This document shows positions 53,529-62,741 of a stretch of DNA of 64,000 nt, piece by piece. The position numbers and the translations under genes were made by a program. Source of the DNA: Nitrosospira sp. Nl5 (GTDB taxonomy: Bacteria; Pseudomonadota; Gammaproteobacteria; Burkholderiales; Nitrosomonadaceae); the NCBI RefSeq assembly GCF_900102495.1, contig NZ_FMVQ01000001.1, positions 248,001-312,000 of the forward strand. The letters run 5' to 3'. Positions within the stretch are counted from its first letter, which is position 1. Every line of letters starts with the position of its first letter. The notes under the pieces are model-generated. The model saw only the letters and a program-made list of their open reading frames with translations. It was not told where the DNA came from and did no database searches.

Positions 53529-53891
53529 CTATACTGCCAGCAGAACCGTCACCGGGCCGTGATTGTCGCAATGGCCGTTGTGCGGATGATGGAGATGCCC
53601 GTCGACCAGGTAGTCCACATGCTCGCCGTGGGGCACCGACTCATGACCGCAACCGGGCCCGTGTATATGTCCCTGCGAATGCCCCGCACACTCATGTTCG
53701 GGTGTGCAATCTTCGGGATTTGCAGCCGTTATCCCTATTACATGCTCATCGATATGGTCCCCATGCGGGTAGTGCAGATGTCCGTCGTGCAGATAATCGA
53801 CATGCTCGTCATGCATAATGCCTGTATGACCGCACTTCGGGCCATGTGGATGCGTATGATTTTCGTGCTGTCGCAAGGTACAAATGGTCAT
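53529..53891 (-). CDS. Histidine-rich metal-binding protein
   Basis: 120 residues, about one quarter His, from ATG 53891 with GGAGAG upstream. Two internal repeats share the order HxHGPxCGH, then HVDYLxDGHLHxPHxxH (CGHTGIMHDEHVDYLHDGHL and CGHESVPHGEHVDYLVDGHL). There is no signal peptide, so it is probably cytoplasmic. Similar His-rich small proteins store or buffer zinc, nickel or cobalt; the metal is not predictable. It stands alone. Confidence 0.8.
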   Translation of the reverse strand: MTICTLRQHENHTHPHGPKCGHTGIMHDEHVDYLHDGHLHYPHGDHIDEHVIGITAANPEDCTPEHECAGHSQGHIHGPGCGHESVPHGEHVDYLVDGHLHHPHNGHCDNHGPVTVLLAV

Positions 53892-54532
53892 CTTCGCTCT
53901 CCTCTCCAAGTATGGAACTGATGCGCGGCAATGTTGGGCTGACTGCCGCTAAAAAATTACACCGAATCAGCTTTGACTCGCAGCTTTCAACAGCGAGGCC
54001 GAATCCCCGAATCGCCGGCAATATTATCTGCGTATTAGAAACGCCTTTGCGCAGCTATGATTATATTCGACCAGTTTTATTACGACCGGTTCCTGCATAT
54101 AACCATCAAGGTACGCCAGATCCGAATGCGGCGTACTGACAGGCGTAGTGTGGACGCTTCGCGATCCTCCTGCGGCATGGTGGAGCGGACACGCCGACTA
54201 CGAGGGTGTTCCGGACGGCCGGCCCTATCTGCACGAGATCGCGGTGTCTCTCAGGACCGGTCTCCATTGCAAGAGTGCCTGTTCAGCGGGGAGGTGGATA
54301 GGGAATGATCCATACAATTCAAAATGTCTGCGTGACGTAAATCTTCGATTAAGGTGAGAGCATCCGTATATCGCATTCAGGTAGCGGTAACAGGTTGTGG
54401 GAAATTTGGGCCGTTGGTTGCATGCTTCAGCAACCGCTGGCTTTATCATTGATTCCTGCTTTCCGCACATTGCGTGCGGCCTTTTGGGGGCAATGGATGC
54501 GTGTTACCGGTGCTCCATCCTCCGGCCAAATT
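53892..54532. other. Spacer without supported gene
   Basis: About 640 bases. Short frames on the plus strand around 53850-54350 look partly coding but switch frame and match nothing I know; they may be decayed. No terminator was seen. Confidence 0.4.
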
Positions 54533-54728
54533 AGACCAACTCGTCTCGGCGGGACTTCGATCTAACGGTAAACGATTTCTTTCCCCGCCGGTCCTGCTCC
54601 ATATCGCTCCAGCGTTCCTGAGCCTTTGATTGTGAATGTTTGAACATTTTTTTCGTAAAAACTTCCGCCCCCTTATCAAGCAGAGCTGAGAAGGATTCGA
54701 ATGTCTCATCATGATCATGTTTCTTCAC
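54531..54728 (-). CDS. Small hypothetical protein
   Basis: 65 residues from GTG 54728, chosen because AAGGAG sits six bases upstream. Charged, helical, no signal peptide (KKHDHDETFESFSALLDKG). No family was recognised. The good ribosome binding site is the main support. Confidence 0.45.
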   Translation of the reverse strand: MKKHDHDETFESFSALLDKGAEVFTKKMFKHSQSKAQERWSDMEQDRRGKKSFTVRSKSRRDELV

Positions 54729-55085
54729 CGCCTTCTCCTTCAAAAACCTGCAATAAAAGAACCTCAAAAAATCCGATGTGGGTGCGCGCCCGAATCCTGC
54801 ACAGAATGTTTCGCAAAAGATAATCCATCTATAGAAAAATACTGTGCGATACCGAACCTACCGGCTGCCGGATTTAAAGTAAATCAACGTCGTATTCTCG
54901 ATTGTTCAGGGAATCCCGGGAGTCCGTTGTGCGCGTATGAGATTGAGTTCGTGTCAGAGGCCCGGTTTCTCCCGGTCGCACAAAACAGGCGTCTCTCATA
55001 ATGTCCTTAACCCCTTAACATTGCCCCGTACGCCATTTTAAAGGATGATTTTGAGAGGTTATGTCAGTCGGGTAAGTATTTCTGT

Positions 55086-55320
55086 TGTTCACAATTACTG
55101 TGGGTAAGTTTGTTGATAACCGCTGAACATGGCGAGTAAGTTGCCTTCCTGTAACGATTTTTTCCTATTTGATTGTTTTTTGAACTTCATCAATATATCT
55201 TTTTTATCAATAGGTTACGATGAAAGTAAAGATTCATGCGGGTTTGGCCGGTGCAAGTGTGAAAGTTTTATGACGCGATGTGGATTATTTCTGAATGTCA
55301 AGAGAAATTTTCTTTTTTTG
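55086..55320 (+). repeat. Diverged direct repeat, copy 1, with DnaA-box-like sites
   Basis: Aligns with copy 2 at 55966-56215: shared AAGTTTGTTGATAACC, then GTAAGT, TTCTGTAAC-like and TTTTTTGAACTT blocks, and GATGTGGATTA. Box-like 9-mers: TGTGGGTAA at 55099 and TGTGGATTA at 55279, each one base from TGTGGATAA. Confidence 0.6.
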
Positions 55321-55568
55321 GGAAAGAATCTGACGCTGGGTTGCACATATAAGGAGTGCGCGATGCTGGAAGATTGGAAGTGAAATTAAAATTATTCTGA
55401 GAGCAGGCATCCGCAAAGAGGCGAGAAGGAGAGGCAGAAGGGAAGCCAGGAAGGAAAGCTGCGAAACTAAAAGTTGGACGGGAGGGGAGTTGCTATGTGA
55501 GAAACCTGCATCCAGATCAACTTCCAACCGAACAATTTCTGGATCGTTTGCAATGCGTCCTTTCCCAA

Positions 55569-55872
55569 ATTGTTTAACTCCCAGGAAACCTCTGAACAAG
55601 TCCCACGGGGCGCGACGGCGGCTTTGCGGGATGAGATGCGGGAAAGGCGACAACGCGAATGGTCGATCCCCTTCGCTGGGAGCTTGACGAAGCAGCCCGC
55701 CCGCAAAGCCGCCGTCCCTTCGCGCAGTTGGCAAATGAGCGGCAGAATCGGGCGGCTCACCGCGTTGCACTCCTTGGTGTCGTAGACTACGGCCTTCTCG
55801 TGCGCCTTGCGAGCATCCTGATTTTGCCGCAACCGCTCCGTGGAGGACGTGTTCAGAGGTTCCTTAGGTACG
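55569..55872. mobile_element. IS remnant with terminal inverted repeats
   Basis: The left end GGAAACCTCTGAACAAGTCC and, inverted, the right end GGAACCTCTGAACACGTCC enclose only about 300 bases. Leftward frames inside (KAVVYDTKECNAVSRPILPL) resemble transposase fragments but are broken. IS family not assigned (IS5-like ends are possible). No clear target duplication. Confidence 0.5.
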
Positions 55873-55965
55873 GCACTGTTGATACAGCGGCAAAAGCATT
55901 AAAATTATCTTCCGCTACCCGCGCCGGGTAAACGGACTAGCATAGTGAGCTTGCGCTGTCAGTTA

Positions 55966-56215
55966 TGTTCTCCACAATTGCTGTGGATAAGTTTGTTGAT
56001 AACCTTTGAACACGAAAGGTAAGTCGGCTTTCTGTAACATTATTTTCTCAATTGACCATTTTTTGAACTTGAAAAATATTATATGTTATCAGTATCTTAT
56101 GTGGAAAGCTAGCATTCACGCGGTTTTCGGGAAGGTGTTGCAAGCATATATGTCGCTTGTGCTACAGATGTGGATTACTGCCAAATGTCAATAGTAATTT
56201 CGACTTTTTTCGTAT
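55966..56215 (+). repeat. Diverged direct repeat, copy 2, with DnaA boxes
   Basis: Contains a consensus DnaA box TGTGGATAA at 55982-55990 followed by GTTTGTTGATAAC, and TGTGGATTA at 56169-56177, 187 bases later (180 bases in copy 1). The intervening DNA is AT-rich. Confidence 0.6.
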
Positions 56216-56418
56216 AAAAAATTCCGGAGGCCTGGTAGTGGGACAGCACTATTGCGCATCAGTATCGGCGCAGGTTCGTGTAAACCAAGTGTCGGAATTA
56301 TTCCGCAAGCCGCTGGACCGGCCAGTCCGCTTCGGCTAATCCATTTCAGGAACTGCGCAGATCAGGGCGCTGTCGAATAATGGAGAGGGAAAGGCGGCCA
56401 GGGAAGTGGAGAAGGATT

Positions 56419-57006
56419 ATGCTGCAAGATCCCGCGGTTCTCATACTGATGTACTTCATCTTGCCGGTCTGGCTGCTGGCCGGTTGCGCCGACTGGCTTT
56501 GCCATCGTGCCTCGCATATCGAGACAACGACCGGCGCCAAGGAGTCGATGCTCCATCTCCTCATGTTCGCCGAGATCGGCCTGCCGCTGCTCGCCGCGAT
56601 CTTCCTGCAGGTAAATGCCGGCATTATCGCTTTGATGATCGTCGCTTTCTTCGTCCACGAGGCGACGGCGCTATGGGATGTCAGCTACGCGGTTACGGCA
56701 CGCCATGTAACCCCCATCGAGCAGCACGTACACAGCTTTTTAGAGTTGATACCGCTGATGGCGATCCTGTTCATCATTTCACTTCACTGGGGCCAATTCC
56801 AGGCGCTCTTCGGCCTGGGACCGGAGACCGCCCGGTTCCACCTCGCGTGGAAGGAGGAGCCTTTGCCGGCCCCTTATGTGCTGACCATCATGGCGGTTAT
56901 CCTCTTGTTCGAGCTGCTTCCCTACGTCGAAGAATTTATTCGCGGACTACGGGCCAACCATGGGGCGCTTGTGCCATCGAAGGCACGTACGCATGGGAAA
57001 CACTGA
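56419..57006 (+). CDS. Multi-pass membrane protein with His clusters
   Basis: 195 residues from ATG 56419 (GGAGAAGGA upstream). About five hydrophobic segments. Polar residues cluster at membrane edges: DWLCHRASHIE, FFVHEATALWDVSY, TARHVTPIEQHVHSFLE. These His/Glu/Asp groups recall metal-dependent membrane hydroxylases or phosphatases, but no family could be named with confidence. It stands alone. Confidence 0.7.
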   Translation: MLQDPAVLILMYFILPVWLLAGCADWLCHRASHIETTTGAKESMLHLLMFAEIGLPLLAAIFLQVNAGIIALMIVAFFVHEATALWDVSYAVTARHVTPIEQHVHSFLELIPLMAILFIISLHWGQFQALFGLGPETARFHLAWKEEPLPAPYVLTIMAVILLFELLPYVEEFIRGLRANHGALVPSKARTHGKH

Positions 57007-57082
57007 GTGATTCCACAATTACGGCGCTATCGTACCTGTATATCGAATTTTAATTGGCCTACCTGAGCTGGTGAGCCGAACA

Positions 57083-57117
57083 GAAAAAAACAATGTGCCG
57101 TCGCTTCCGCGACGGCA
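57083..57117 (-). terminator. Rho-independent terminator (leftward)
   Basis: Perfect 9-bp stem TGCCGTCGC/GCGACGGCA with a tetraloop, then leftward CATTGTTTTTTT. It lies 20 bases after the PEP-CTERM stop. Confidence 0.9.
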
Positions 57118-57136
57118 CTCCTGCAAGGGGATTCGG

Positions 57137-57826
57137 TCAAGACGGGAGAGATGACTGCCGGCGCAAGCGCGCCGCCGCCAGGCTCAGGATACCAAGCCCG
57201 AGAAGCGTCAGCGTCCCGGGTTCTGGAACGCTGGCAGGAAGCTCTGCTAGCGGTTCGGATGCCGGCACGAAGATTCGCTGGTTGGTCAGACTGGTATCCC
57301 CGACATTTAAATGGCCGCTCGCGGCAAGGTGCGAATATACGCCATTACTATTCATTGCCTTTATATCCCAATTTTTTCCCTGCATGGTGAGTTCAAAAGA
57401 TTTACCATTCAGCAAAAAGTCCTCTATAAAATCAAACCCGTTGAATACGCCATTTTTGAACTGGATAGCAGGGGTGCCTTGAATCTCCGCATCGCCAAAA
57501 TGGAATTCGAGGGGATTACCGCCAAAGATAATATCAAGGATCAGATCGTTTGAGAGTCCAGCAACTGAGGCCAGCGGAATATCCACCACCCCGCTTCCGG
57601 CCCCCGGGATAAGCGAGGAGTCGAACATTACGTGCCCGCCAACGAAACCTTCCGGGCAGTCGGAACATGTTTTGGTTCTTTGCAATCCTAGTTCATCTCC
57701 GAACTTGGTCACATTGGTAACATCGCCCGAGAAATCCGCCATGGTGTAGATCGGCAACGCTTGGACCGGCAAGGCGACACCCAGGACAAGCGCTGCGATA
57801 CCTGTTATCCCAAATAATCTGCTCAT
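57137..57826 (-). CDS. PEP-CTERM secreted protein
   Basis: 229 residues. Signal peptide about 1-23 (cut after PVQA). The C-terminus VPEPGTLTLLGLGILSLAA followed by RLRR is a PEP-CTERM signal. A CSDC pair near residue 54 may form a disulphide. The mature domain is beta-rich and of unknown function. Dyad motif site C lies 64 bases upstream of the start, and a strong terminator follows. Confidence 0.88.
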   Translation of the reverse strand: MSRLFGITGIAALVLGVALPVQALPIYTMADFSGDVTNVTKFGDELGLQRTKTCSDCPEGFVGGHVMFDSSLIPGAGSGVVDIPLASVAGLSNDLILDIIFGGNPLEFHFGDAEIQGTPAIQFKNGVFNGFDFIEDFLLNGKSFELTMQGKNWDIKAMNSNGVYSHLAASGHLNVGDTSLTNQRIFVPASEPLAELPASVPEPGTLTLLGLGILSLAAARLRRQSSLPS

Positions 57827-57889
57827 TTGTTTTCCTTGGTTGGAGGGTGTTATTCCAGCGGCATCTTATAGATTTGTGGCAGGTTGTCT

Positions 57890-57905
57890 ATTGGACTAAA
57901 GTACA
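57890..57905 (-). promoter_or_regulatory. Dyad motif site C
   Basis: ATTGGACTAAAGTACA on the plus strand, the best-formed copy. Its core TGGACTAAAGTACA is palindromic at 10 of 14 positions. It is 64 bases from a PEP-CTERM start. Confidence 0.55.
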
Positions 57906-58012
57906 CCCTCCGCGTCCAACAAGCGTTGGCGCAATGAAGCCTAATTCTTGGGGGACCTGGGGACAAGAAAACGTAAGGCGTGTATCCGGCAGATGCTATC
58001 CCGGAGCTGCTG

Positions 58013-59026
58013 CTATTTAATCCCGATCACCATCGAATCCGCTCCGGTCAGCGGTTCTACGCGCATGGTGGAGAACCCGGCGTCTTTCATCCAGGTTTTG
58101 CAATCTGCGCCTGTATAATCGAAACCTCCCGGCGTTTCGATCAGCATGTTCAGGCTCATCATTAATGCGAACGCGTTTTGTGAGCGGTCATCGTCGATAA
58201 TGGCCTCGTAAACAATGAGCGCGCCACCGGCAGGAATGGCCTCGAACGCCTTCCGGATGAGCATCTTTTTCGTCGGCAGATCCCAGTCATGGAGGATATG
58301 TCCCATCAGCACAACGTCTGCTTTCGGGAAATCATGCTTGAAGAAGTCGCCGGGCACGAAGGTAAGCCGGTCCGCGGCACCCGTGGTGACGGCGTATTGC
58401 TGAAAAATCGGGGCGACTTCGGGCAGATCGAACCCCAAGCCGCGCAAGTGCGGGTTGGCGAGTGCGACCTGTACCGCAAGATCCCCCTGCGCGGTGCCAA
58501 TATCGACAAACGTGTGATAGTCCTTCCAGGGAAAATTGCTGGCGATCAGGCGATTGGACGCATGGCTGACGCCAGTCATCGCGGAGAGAAATTCCTGCAG
58601 CCGGGCAGGCTCGGCATAAAGGATTTCGAAGAGGCCAGCGCCGCCGGTCTTGCATTCGTTTTGCGGCTGACCCGTGCGAAGCGCCCCGGTCAGGTGACCC
58701 CAGAATGGATAGAGGCGGCGGTTCGCCATCTCGAGGATGCCACCAATATAAGACAGTTTCTTCCGATCGAGGAACATGTCGGTCTCAGGGGTGTTGCTGT
58801 AGCGGCCACCCTCACGCTTGAGGAAACCCAGCGCCACCAGCGCGTCCAGGAAATCGCAGGCTGAGCGGGGATGGAGCCCGACCCGTTCGCTCAGCGACAC
58901 CAGGTCCAGGGAGCCATCCGCCAATTCGGTGAATACCTCCATTTCGACGGCGCTGAGAAGCGTTTTTGATCCCCAGAAGGCCATGCCGGTCTGTAAAATA
59001 TTGTCGGGAGTGGGATGGTTGCTCAT
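58013..59026 (-). CDS. SAM-dependent O-methyltransferase (class I, OMT family)
   Basis: 337 residues from ATG 59026, chosen for GGAG six bases upstream. The N-terminal winged-helix dimerisation domain ([23 protein letters not shown]) is followed by the Rossmann methyltransferase: motif [17 protein letters not shown], then [14 protein letters not shown] and MGHILHDWD. The C-terminal part matches small-molecule O-methyltransferases of the caffeate / acetylserotonin type. The usual catalytic His-Asp pair is present (HDWD). The substrate is unknown. Confidence 0.85.
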   Translation of the reverse strand: MSNHPTPDNILQTGMAFWGSKTLLSAVEMEVFTELADGSLDLVSLSERVGLHPRSACDFLDALVALGFLKREGGRYSNTPETDMFLDRKKLSYIGGILEMANRRLYPFWGHLTGALRTGQPQNECKTGGAGLFEILYAEPARLQEFLSAMTGVSHASNRLIASNFPWKDYHTFVDIGTAQGDLAVQVALANPHLRGLGFDLPEVAPIFQQYAVTTGAADRLTFVPGDFFKHDFPKADVVLMGHILHDWDLPTKKMLIRKAFEAIPAGGALIVYEAIIDDDRSQNAFALMMSLNMLIETPGGFDYTGADCKTWMKDAGFSTMRVEPLTGADSMVIGIK

Positions 59027-59450
59027 GGATGGCTCCAATGGAAAGAGGCTGTAAGGTATAATTCCGGCCAGTGCGGGTCTTGATAAAAAATCCGGCGGAC
59101 CATTATCGTATTTCGCATCGTATTCGGGAATTCAGCAAGGGGCAGGTGCGTTAGAACTATATAACGGAACACCAATCGACGGGAACTAACATTTTCACAA
59201 CTTTGGTATCAATGATTATTTCGTGGGTTACCGTTTTTTGTTTTGGCGTAGCTATTCCTTAATAATGGTTGACGTATATGTACTTCAGTCCAATTTGCAA
59301 CATTCCAAAAATCCGTAAGATAGTGGAACGTCTCCAATAATCCACATTGACACTTGCCTTTGGATTCGATTGTGCCCATCATCGCAATGCAATGGCAGGA
59401 CTGGCGTCGGGAGAGTTAGTTTTGAAATCGCTTACAAAGGGAATCTTGTC
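59027..59450. other. Divergent promoter spacer
   Basis: About 420 AT-rich bases between divergent genes. It holds dyad site D at 59279-59294; nothing else was recognised. Confidence 0.5.
59279..59294 (+). promoter_or_regulatory. Dyad motif site D
   Basis: TGTACTTCAGTCCAAT, the reverse complement of ATTGGACTGAAGTACA. It has the same orientation relative to the rightward gene at 59451 (157 bases) as the other sites have to their PEP-CTERM genes. Confidence 0.45.
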
Positions 59451-59840
59451 ATGACAGCCAAACCCAAGCGCGCATCAGCGCAAGCAGGACGGTCCACCAC
59501 CCCTCACGCAGCCCAGTCTCTTATACCGATCAGTCTGTGGAAAAGCGATGCGATCGGCGTCACCGCGTATGTGTACGAAGAACCCGAAGCCGCGATACGC
59601 CAGTCCGGATTGGTGCCTGAATGGGTGGGTTATCCCACTGAACGTCCGGGCTCCGGAATCGCCGTACCCGCGCATCATTTTTTCCCCAATTATCTGAAGC
59701 TGTTGAGGCTGCAAAGCGGACGTTTACGCCTCATCATCGATGCCCGTGCTGTACTGCGAGCCGACGGTTGCTTCCAGTGCTTTATTGACAACTTGCTGGC
59801 CGACCCCCAGCTTTCCCTGGTGAAAGGCGAGCCGGTATGA
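59451..59840 (+). CDS. Small hypothetical protein
   Basis: 129 residues from ATG 59451 (AAGGGA 8 bases upstream). A basic N-terminal region is followed by an alpha/beta segment (ISLWKSDAIGVTAYVYEEPE, VPAHHFFPNYLKLLRLQSG). No signal peptide, no known family. It sits under dyad site D, which otherwise precedes PEP-CTERM genes. Confidence 0.6.
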   Translation: MTAKPKRASAQAGRSTTPHAAQSLIPISLWKSDAIGVTAYVYEEPEAAIRQSGLVPEWVGYPTERPGSGIAVPAHHFFPNYLKLLRLQSGRLRLIIDARAVLRADGCFQCFIDNLLADPQLSLVKGEPV

Positions 59841-59918
59841 GTATAGGAAGCCAGCAGCACGAGTTTACCAAGGAAGCCTTTGGGGCGCTTTGTGGCTGAG
59901 CCGGGTGATTTATCGCGC

Positions 59919-60407
59919 TCAGTGATGATGATGGTGCCCGCTACTGCCAGCCGCTTGAGGTGTGGCACCTTTAGCTTTCATGGCAAGTTTGGCCCTGGGC
60001 TTTAGCGGGGTGAAACGGGCCGAGTATGCTTCCTGCCCGGGCAGTTCGATAAATACGGTGACTACTGTCTCGGGGCTGATAGAGAAATCTCCGGTCCCTT
60101 TGAGCATATTATCGCCTGCCTGTTCCAGTTTGATTGATGTCCTGCCTTTGTTCTTGCCGGTTTGTATAGTGGCCTTACCGGAGCCGCCTTCGGCGCTGAG
60201 CTTGCTGTTGGCATGATCCATCACATAAAGCACGATTTCCTTATTCTTTGCGACAAGTTCCAGATGATAAGGTCCGGACATGCGCATTTGGCCGCCATGA
60301 GGCGACTCGACGGAGTCGAAATATTCTTCGGTATGCGCCGCAGCGAACATGGATATTCCGGCCAACGCCGCGCCAGCAAGAAGGGTGGCAACTCTTAATG
60401 TATTCAT
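59919..60407 (-). CDS. Periplasmic protein with natural His tail
   Basis: 162 residues. Signal peptide about 1-24 (FAAA). The mature beta-rich domain (MSGPYHLELVAKNKEIVLYV, ISPETVVTVFIELPG) ends in a Gly-Ser linker and five consecutive His. A metal-binding periplasmic protein is likely; the middle resembles small copper/nickel-responsive proteins but no family is certain. Convergent with the gene at 59451. Confidence 0.75.
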   Translation of the reverse strand: MNTLRVATLLAGAALAGISMFAAAHTEEYFDSVESPHGGQMRMSGPYHLELVAKNKEIVLYVMDHANSKLSAEGGSGKATIQTGKNKGRTSIKLEQAGDNMLKGTGDFSISPETVVTVFIELPGQEAYSARFTPLKPRAKLAMKAKGATPQAAGSSGHHHHH

Positions 60408-60793
60408 TTTGAATTTGTCCTCGGTTACGCAGAATTCGGTTAAATTTCAGGGAAATTTTCTGTTTTTTAACATATACCCCTGTCGGGTATAAGTCAATAC
60501 CTTTACAAGGGTAAGTTGCATCCAGTGAGCCACTGCGGGTAAACATAAAATACGGCAAGTGTCATGGAAATAAGCGGCTGGCGGGGACGCAGCAAAAGCC
60601 AGCAAAAACAACTCGGATAAAGCTGTTTATCCGGCCGGGTGTGCCGCTGAATCCAGGCCAGATATAAGTTAGACTGGGTTGGTCCCCATCAATTCCATGA
60701 TGCGGCAATATGCCACATGCGACGTTGCGCCGCAGCGGTTCATTGATGCGGAGAATGATCGGGATTGTTCCTTATGCACGATCCATGTGCGCC
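60408..60793. other. Spacer without gene
   Basis: About 390 bases between two leftward genes. The AT-rich section 60420-60500 is a likely promoter for the His-tail gene; nothing else was seen. Confidence 0.5.
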
Positions 60794-61867
60794 TCAGGGC
60801 TGCTCCTGACGAAGAAAAGCCAGAACCATGCACTCTAGCTCCTCGCGCACTTCCCCTCCCTGTTCTTGCATGCATTGGTGAAGAAGGCCTGTTTGCCAGG
60901 CGGAAAAGATCAAAGGGTTAATGTAGGACTTTCGGCAGACTGCGGGGGTATTGCGCAACTCCTCAGCAACTTTTCTTGTTGCGGATACAATGCAGGCTTT
61001 GAGGGCGCGCTTGCTTCGGCGCTGCGGCAATGGCGTATCCAGCATAAGTTCAAACGCTCTCAGCGTAGCGCCCCAGGTCCGGAAATCCTTGGCGGTGAAT
61101 TCGCCACCCATTGTTTCGTGGAGGTAGCTGTTTACCTGCTCCGCGCCGACGGAATGGCGTTTGCCGTCATCATCCAGATATTGAAACAGATGTTGACCCG
61201 GCAGCTGTTGGCAATCCCGCAGGATTTTCACGATACGTCTATCATCAATCTTGACCTCATGTTCGACACCGCCTTTCCCGCGAAATCTCAGCAGCGCATG
61301 TCGCTTACCGACGGCGGAAAGATGGCGCTTGCGCAGGGTGGTAAGGCCGAAGCTATGATTGTCGCGTGCATAGGACAGATTGCCGATACGCACGCGGGTG
61401 GTGTCCAGCAAGCTTACAATAGCCGCGAGAACTTTTTCCCGCGGCAGGCCGCGCCGTCTCAGGTCACGCTGTAGATGCTGCCGAAGCCTGGGTAGCGCTT
61501 CTCCGAATTCCGCCATGCGATTAAATTTGATGCTGTCCCGTACCACGCGCCAGCAGGGATGATAACGATACTGCTTACGCTGGCGCCCATCGAGCCCGGT
61601 GGCCTGCAAATGCCCCTGGGCGTGAAGGCAGATCCACACGTCGGTATAAGCCGGTGGTATCGCCAGCTTGGCAATACGCTCAAGCTCAGCCTTGTCGGTA
61701 AGCGCTTTTTTATCGGGGCCAACGTAGCGAAATCCACGGCCGCGGCGTAATCTATTAATTCCAGGCTCATTGTCAGAAACATAGACCAGCCCGGCGGCTA
61801 CCGCCTGTGCCGCCAAAGCCTCCGCGCTTATCGCGCTGGATTCGTTCTTATGACGCGACGAAGCCAT
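60794..61867 (-). CDS. DNA topoisomerase IB (poxvirus-type)
   Basis: 357 residues. Catalytic residues are all recognisable: Arg158 in DTTRVRIGN, Lys198 in FRGKGG, Arg263 in DFRTWGATL and nucleophile Tyr315 in CRKSYINP. These bacterial enzymes relax supercoils through a 3'-phosphotyrosine. The N-terminal domain (INRLRRGRGFRYVGPDKK) is typical too. It often occurs near stress genes, and here the neighbour on the right is a stress-type glycine-zipper protein. Confidence 0.92.
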   Translation of the reverse strand: MASSRHKNESSAISAEALAAQAVAAGLVYVSDNEPGINRLRRGRGFRYVGPDKKALTDKAELERIAKLAIPPAYTDVWICLHAQGHLQATGLDGRQRKQYRYHPCWRVVRDSIKFNRMAEFGEALPRLRQHLQRDLRRRGLPREKVLAAIVSLLDTTRVRIGNLSYARDNHSFGLTTLRKRHLSAVGKRHALLRFRGKGGVEHEVKIDDRRIVKILRDCQQLPGQHLFQYLDDDGKRHSVGAEQVNSYLHETMGGEFTAKDFRTWGATLRAFELMLDTPLPQRRSKRALKACIVSATRKVAEELRNTPAVCRKSYINPLIFSAWQTGLLHQCMQEQGGEVREELECMVLAFLRQEQP

Positions 61868-61966
61868 GCACTACTCCGCTGTTTGCAAACTTTGAACTCG
61901 CTCAGCCTCCTGCCAGACCTGGAGTCCGCAGTTTCTGTCACAACCGGTGGCAGCAACGAAAGCGAA

Positions 61967-62491
61967 TCAATTCACCAGTTGCGGAGGAGCCGCCGGATCG
62001 AAGTCTACCCAATTACCATTTACCCACTTGCCTTGCGCCCGTTCGATGTCGGCAGCGCCGTGTTGTCTCAAGTGATCAATTATCCGCTGCGTGTTACCGG
62101 CATTTGCGACACGCACCGCCAGCATCATTCCGGCCGGCCGTAAATGCGGGCCTTTGTTCGTACCTTCACCTTCTTCCGGTAAACCTCTCGCCGCACCTGC
62201 AAGTGAACCGGTGTAACCCCCAACCGCGGCTGCGACCGCGCCGGCCGCGGGACCACCTACGAGGGTCGCAATCGTGCCTGCCACAACCCCTCCGGAGGCC
62301 GCTCCTGTTGCCGCACCTTCCCCGGCGCCGCGGTCACCGGAACTTTTGGCTTCCCTATCCGAGTCGTGAGCACCGGGCTGGTTGTTAAAAAAAATGTAAA
62401 TATCATTCTTGCTCACAAACTCGCCCAACGAGGCCGCAGCTGATCTGGCCTCATCTTCTGTTTGAAACCGTCCTGCAATTATATTTTCCAT
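61967..62491 (-). CDS. Glycine-zipper general-stress-like protein
   Basis: 174 residues. N-terminal segment MENIIAGRFQTEDEARSAA, a central Gly/Ala-rich membrane-type stretch (GGVVAGTIATLVGGPAAGA) and a C-terminal alpha/beta domain (MMLAVRVANAGNTQRIIDHL). This is the layout of general-stress-protein-17M-like or DUF1269-related proteins. GGAG precedes the ATG by 7. Possibly involved in osmotic or stress protection. Confidence 0.7.
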   Translation of the reverse strand: MENIIAGRFQTEDEARSAAASLGEFVSKNDIYIFFNNQPGAHDSDREAKSSGDRGAGEGAATGAASGGVVAGTIATLVGGPAAGAVAAAVGGYTGSLAGAARGLPEEGEGTNKGPHLRPAGMMLAVRVANAGNTQRIIDHLRQHGAADIERAQGKWVNGNWVDFDPAAPPQLVN

Positions 62492-62741
62492 AAAATTTCT
62501 CCTTGGTTGGATTACCTGTCTTCCCGGCCGTCCCTGCGCGTGCGGGTTATTCAGCGGCTTGTTATTGGTATTTATGGTAACTGCGGATATTTTGCCAATG
62601 GCTAAGGACGAATTACCTGCTTGGACAAGCTTGGCCCGGCAGCGTTTCGCTGGCGTCCCGGATTAAAGAGAGTAAAGAGAGGATTCGTACGCCTTATGCC
62701 ATTTCGTTGAAATCGATCTCTTCAACTCGGTCGGGAACAGG

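Larger units (their letters stand above)
54729..56418. other. Long gene-poor region with repeats and IS remnant
   Basis: About 1.7 kb with no intact gene. It contains two diverged copies of a 235-250-bp segment with DnaA-box-like sites, an IS remnant between them, and AT-rich DNA. It looks like decayed mobile or origin-like sequence. Confidence 0.55.

Noticed and set aside
53523-53921. Plus-strand Met/Val-rich ORF opposite the His-rich gene
   Set aside because: The Met-rich product is simply the complement of His codons (CAT/ATG); the minus-strand gene has a ribosome binding site and internal repeats.
55086-56215. Chromosomal oriC
   Set aside because: DnaA-box-like sites are present, but no dnaA, dnaN, gyrB or rpmH is nearby and the boxes are few.
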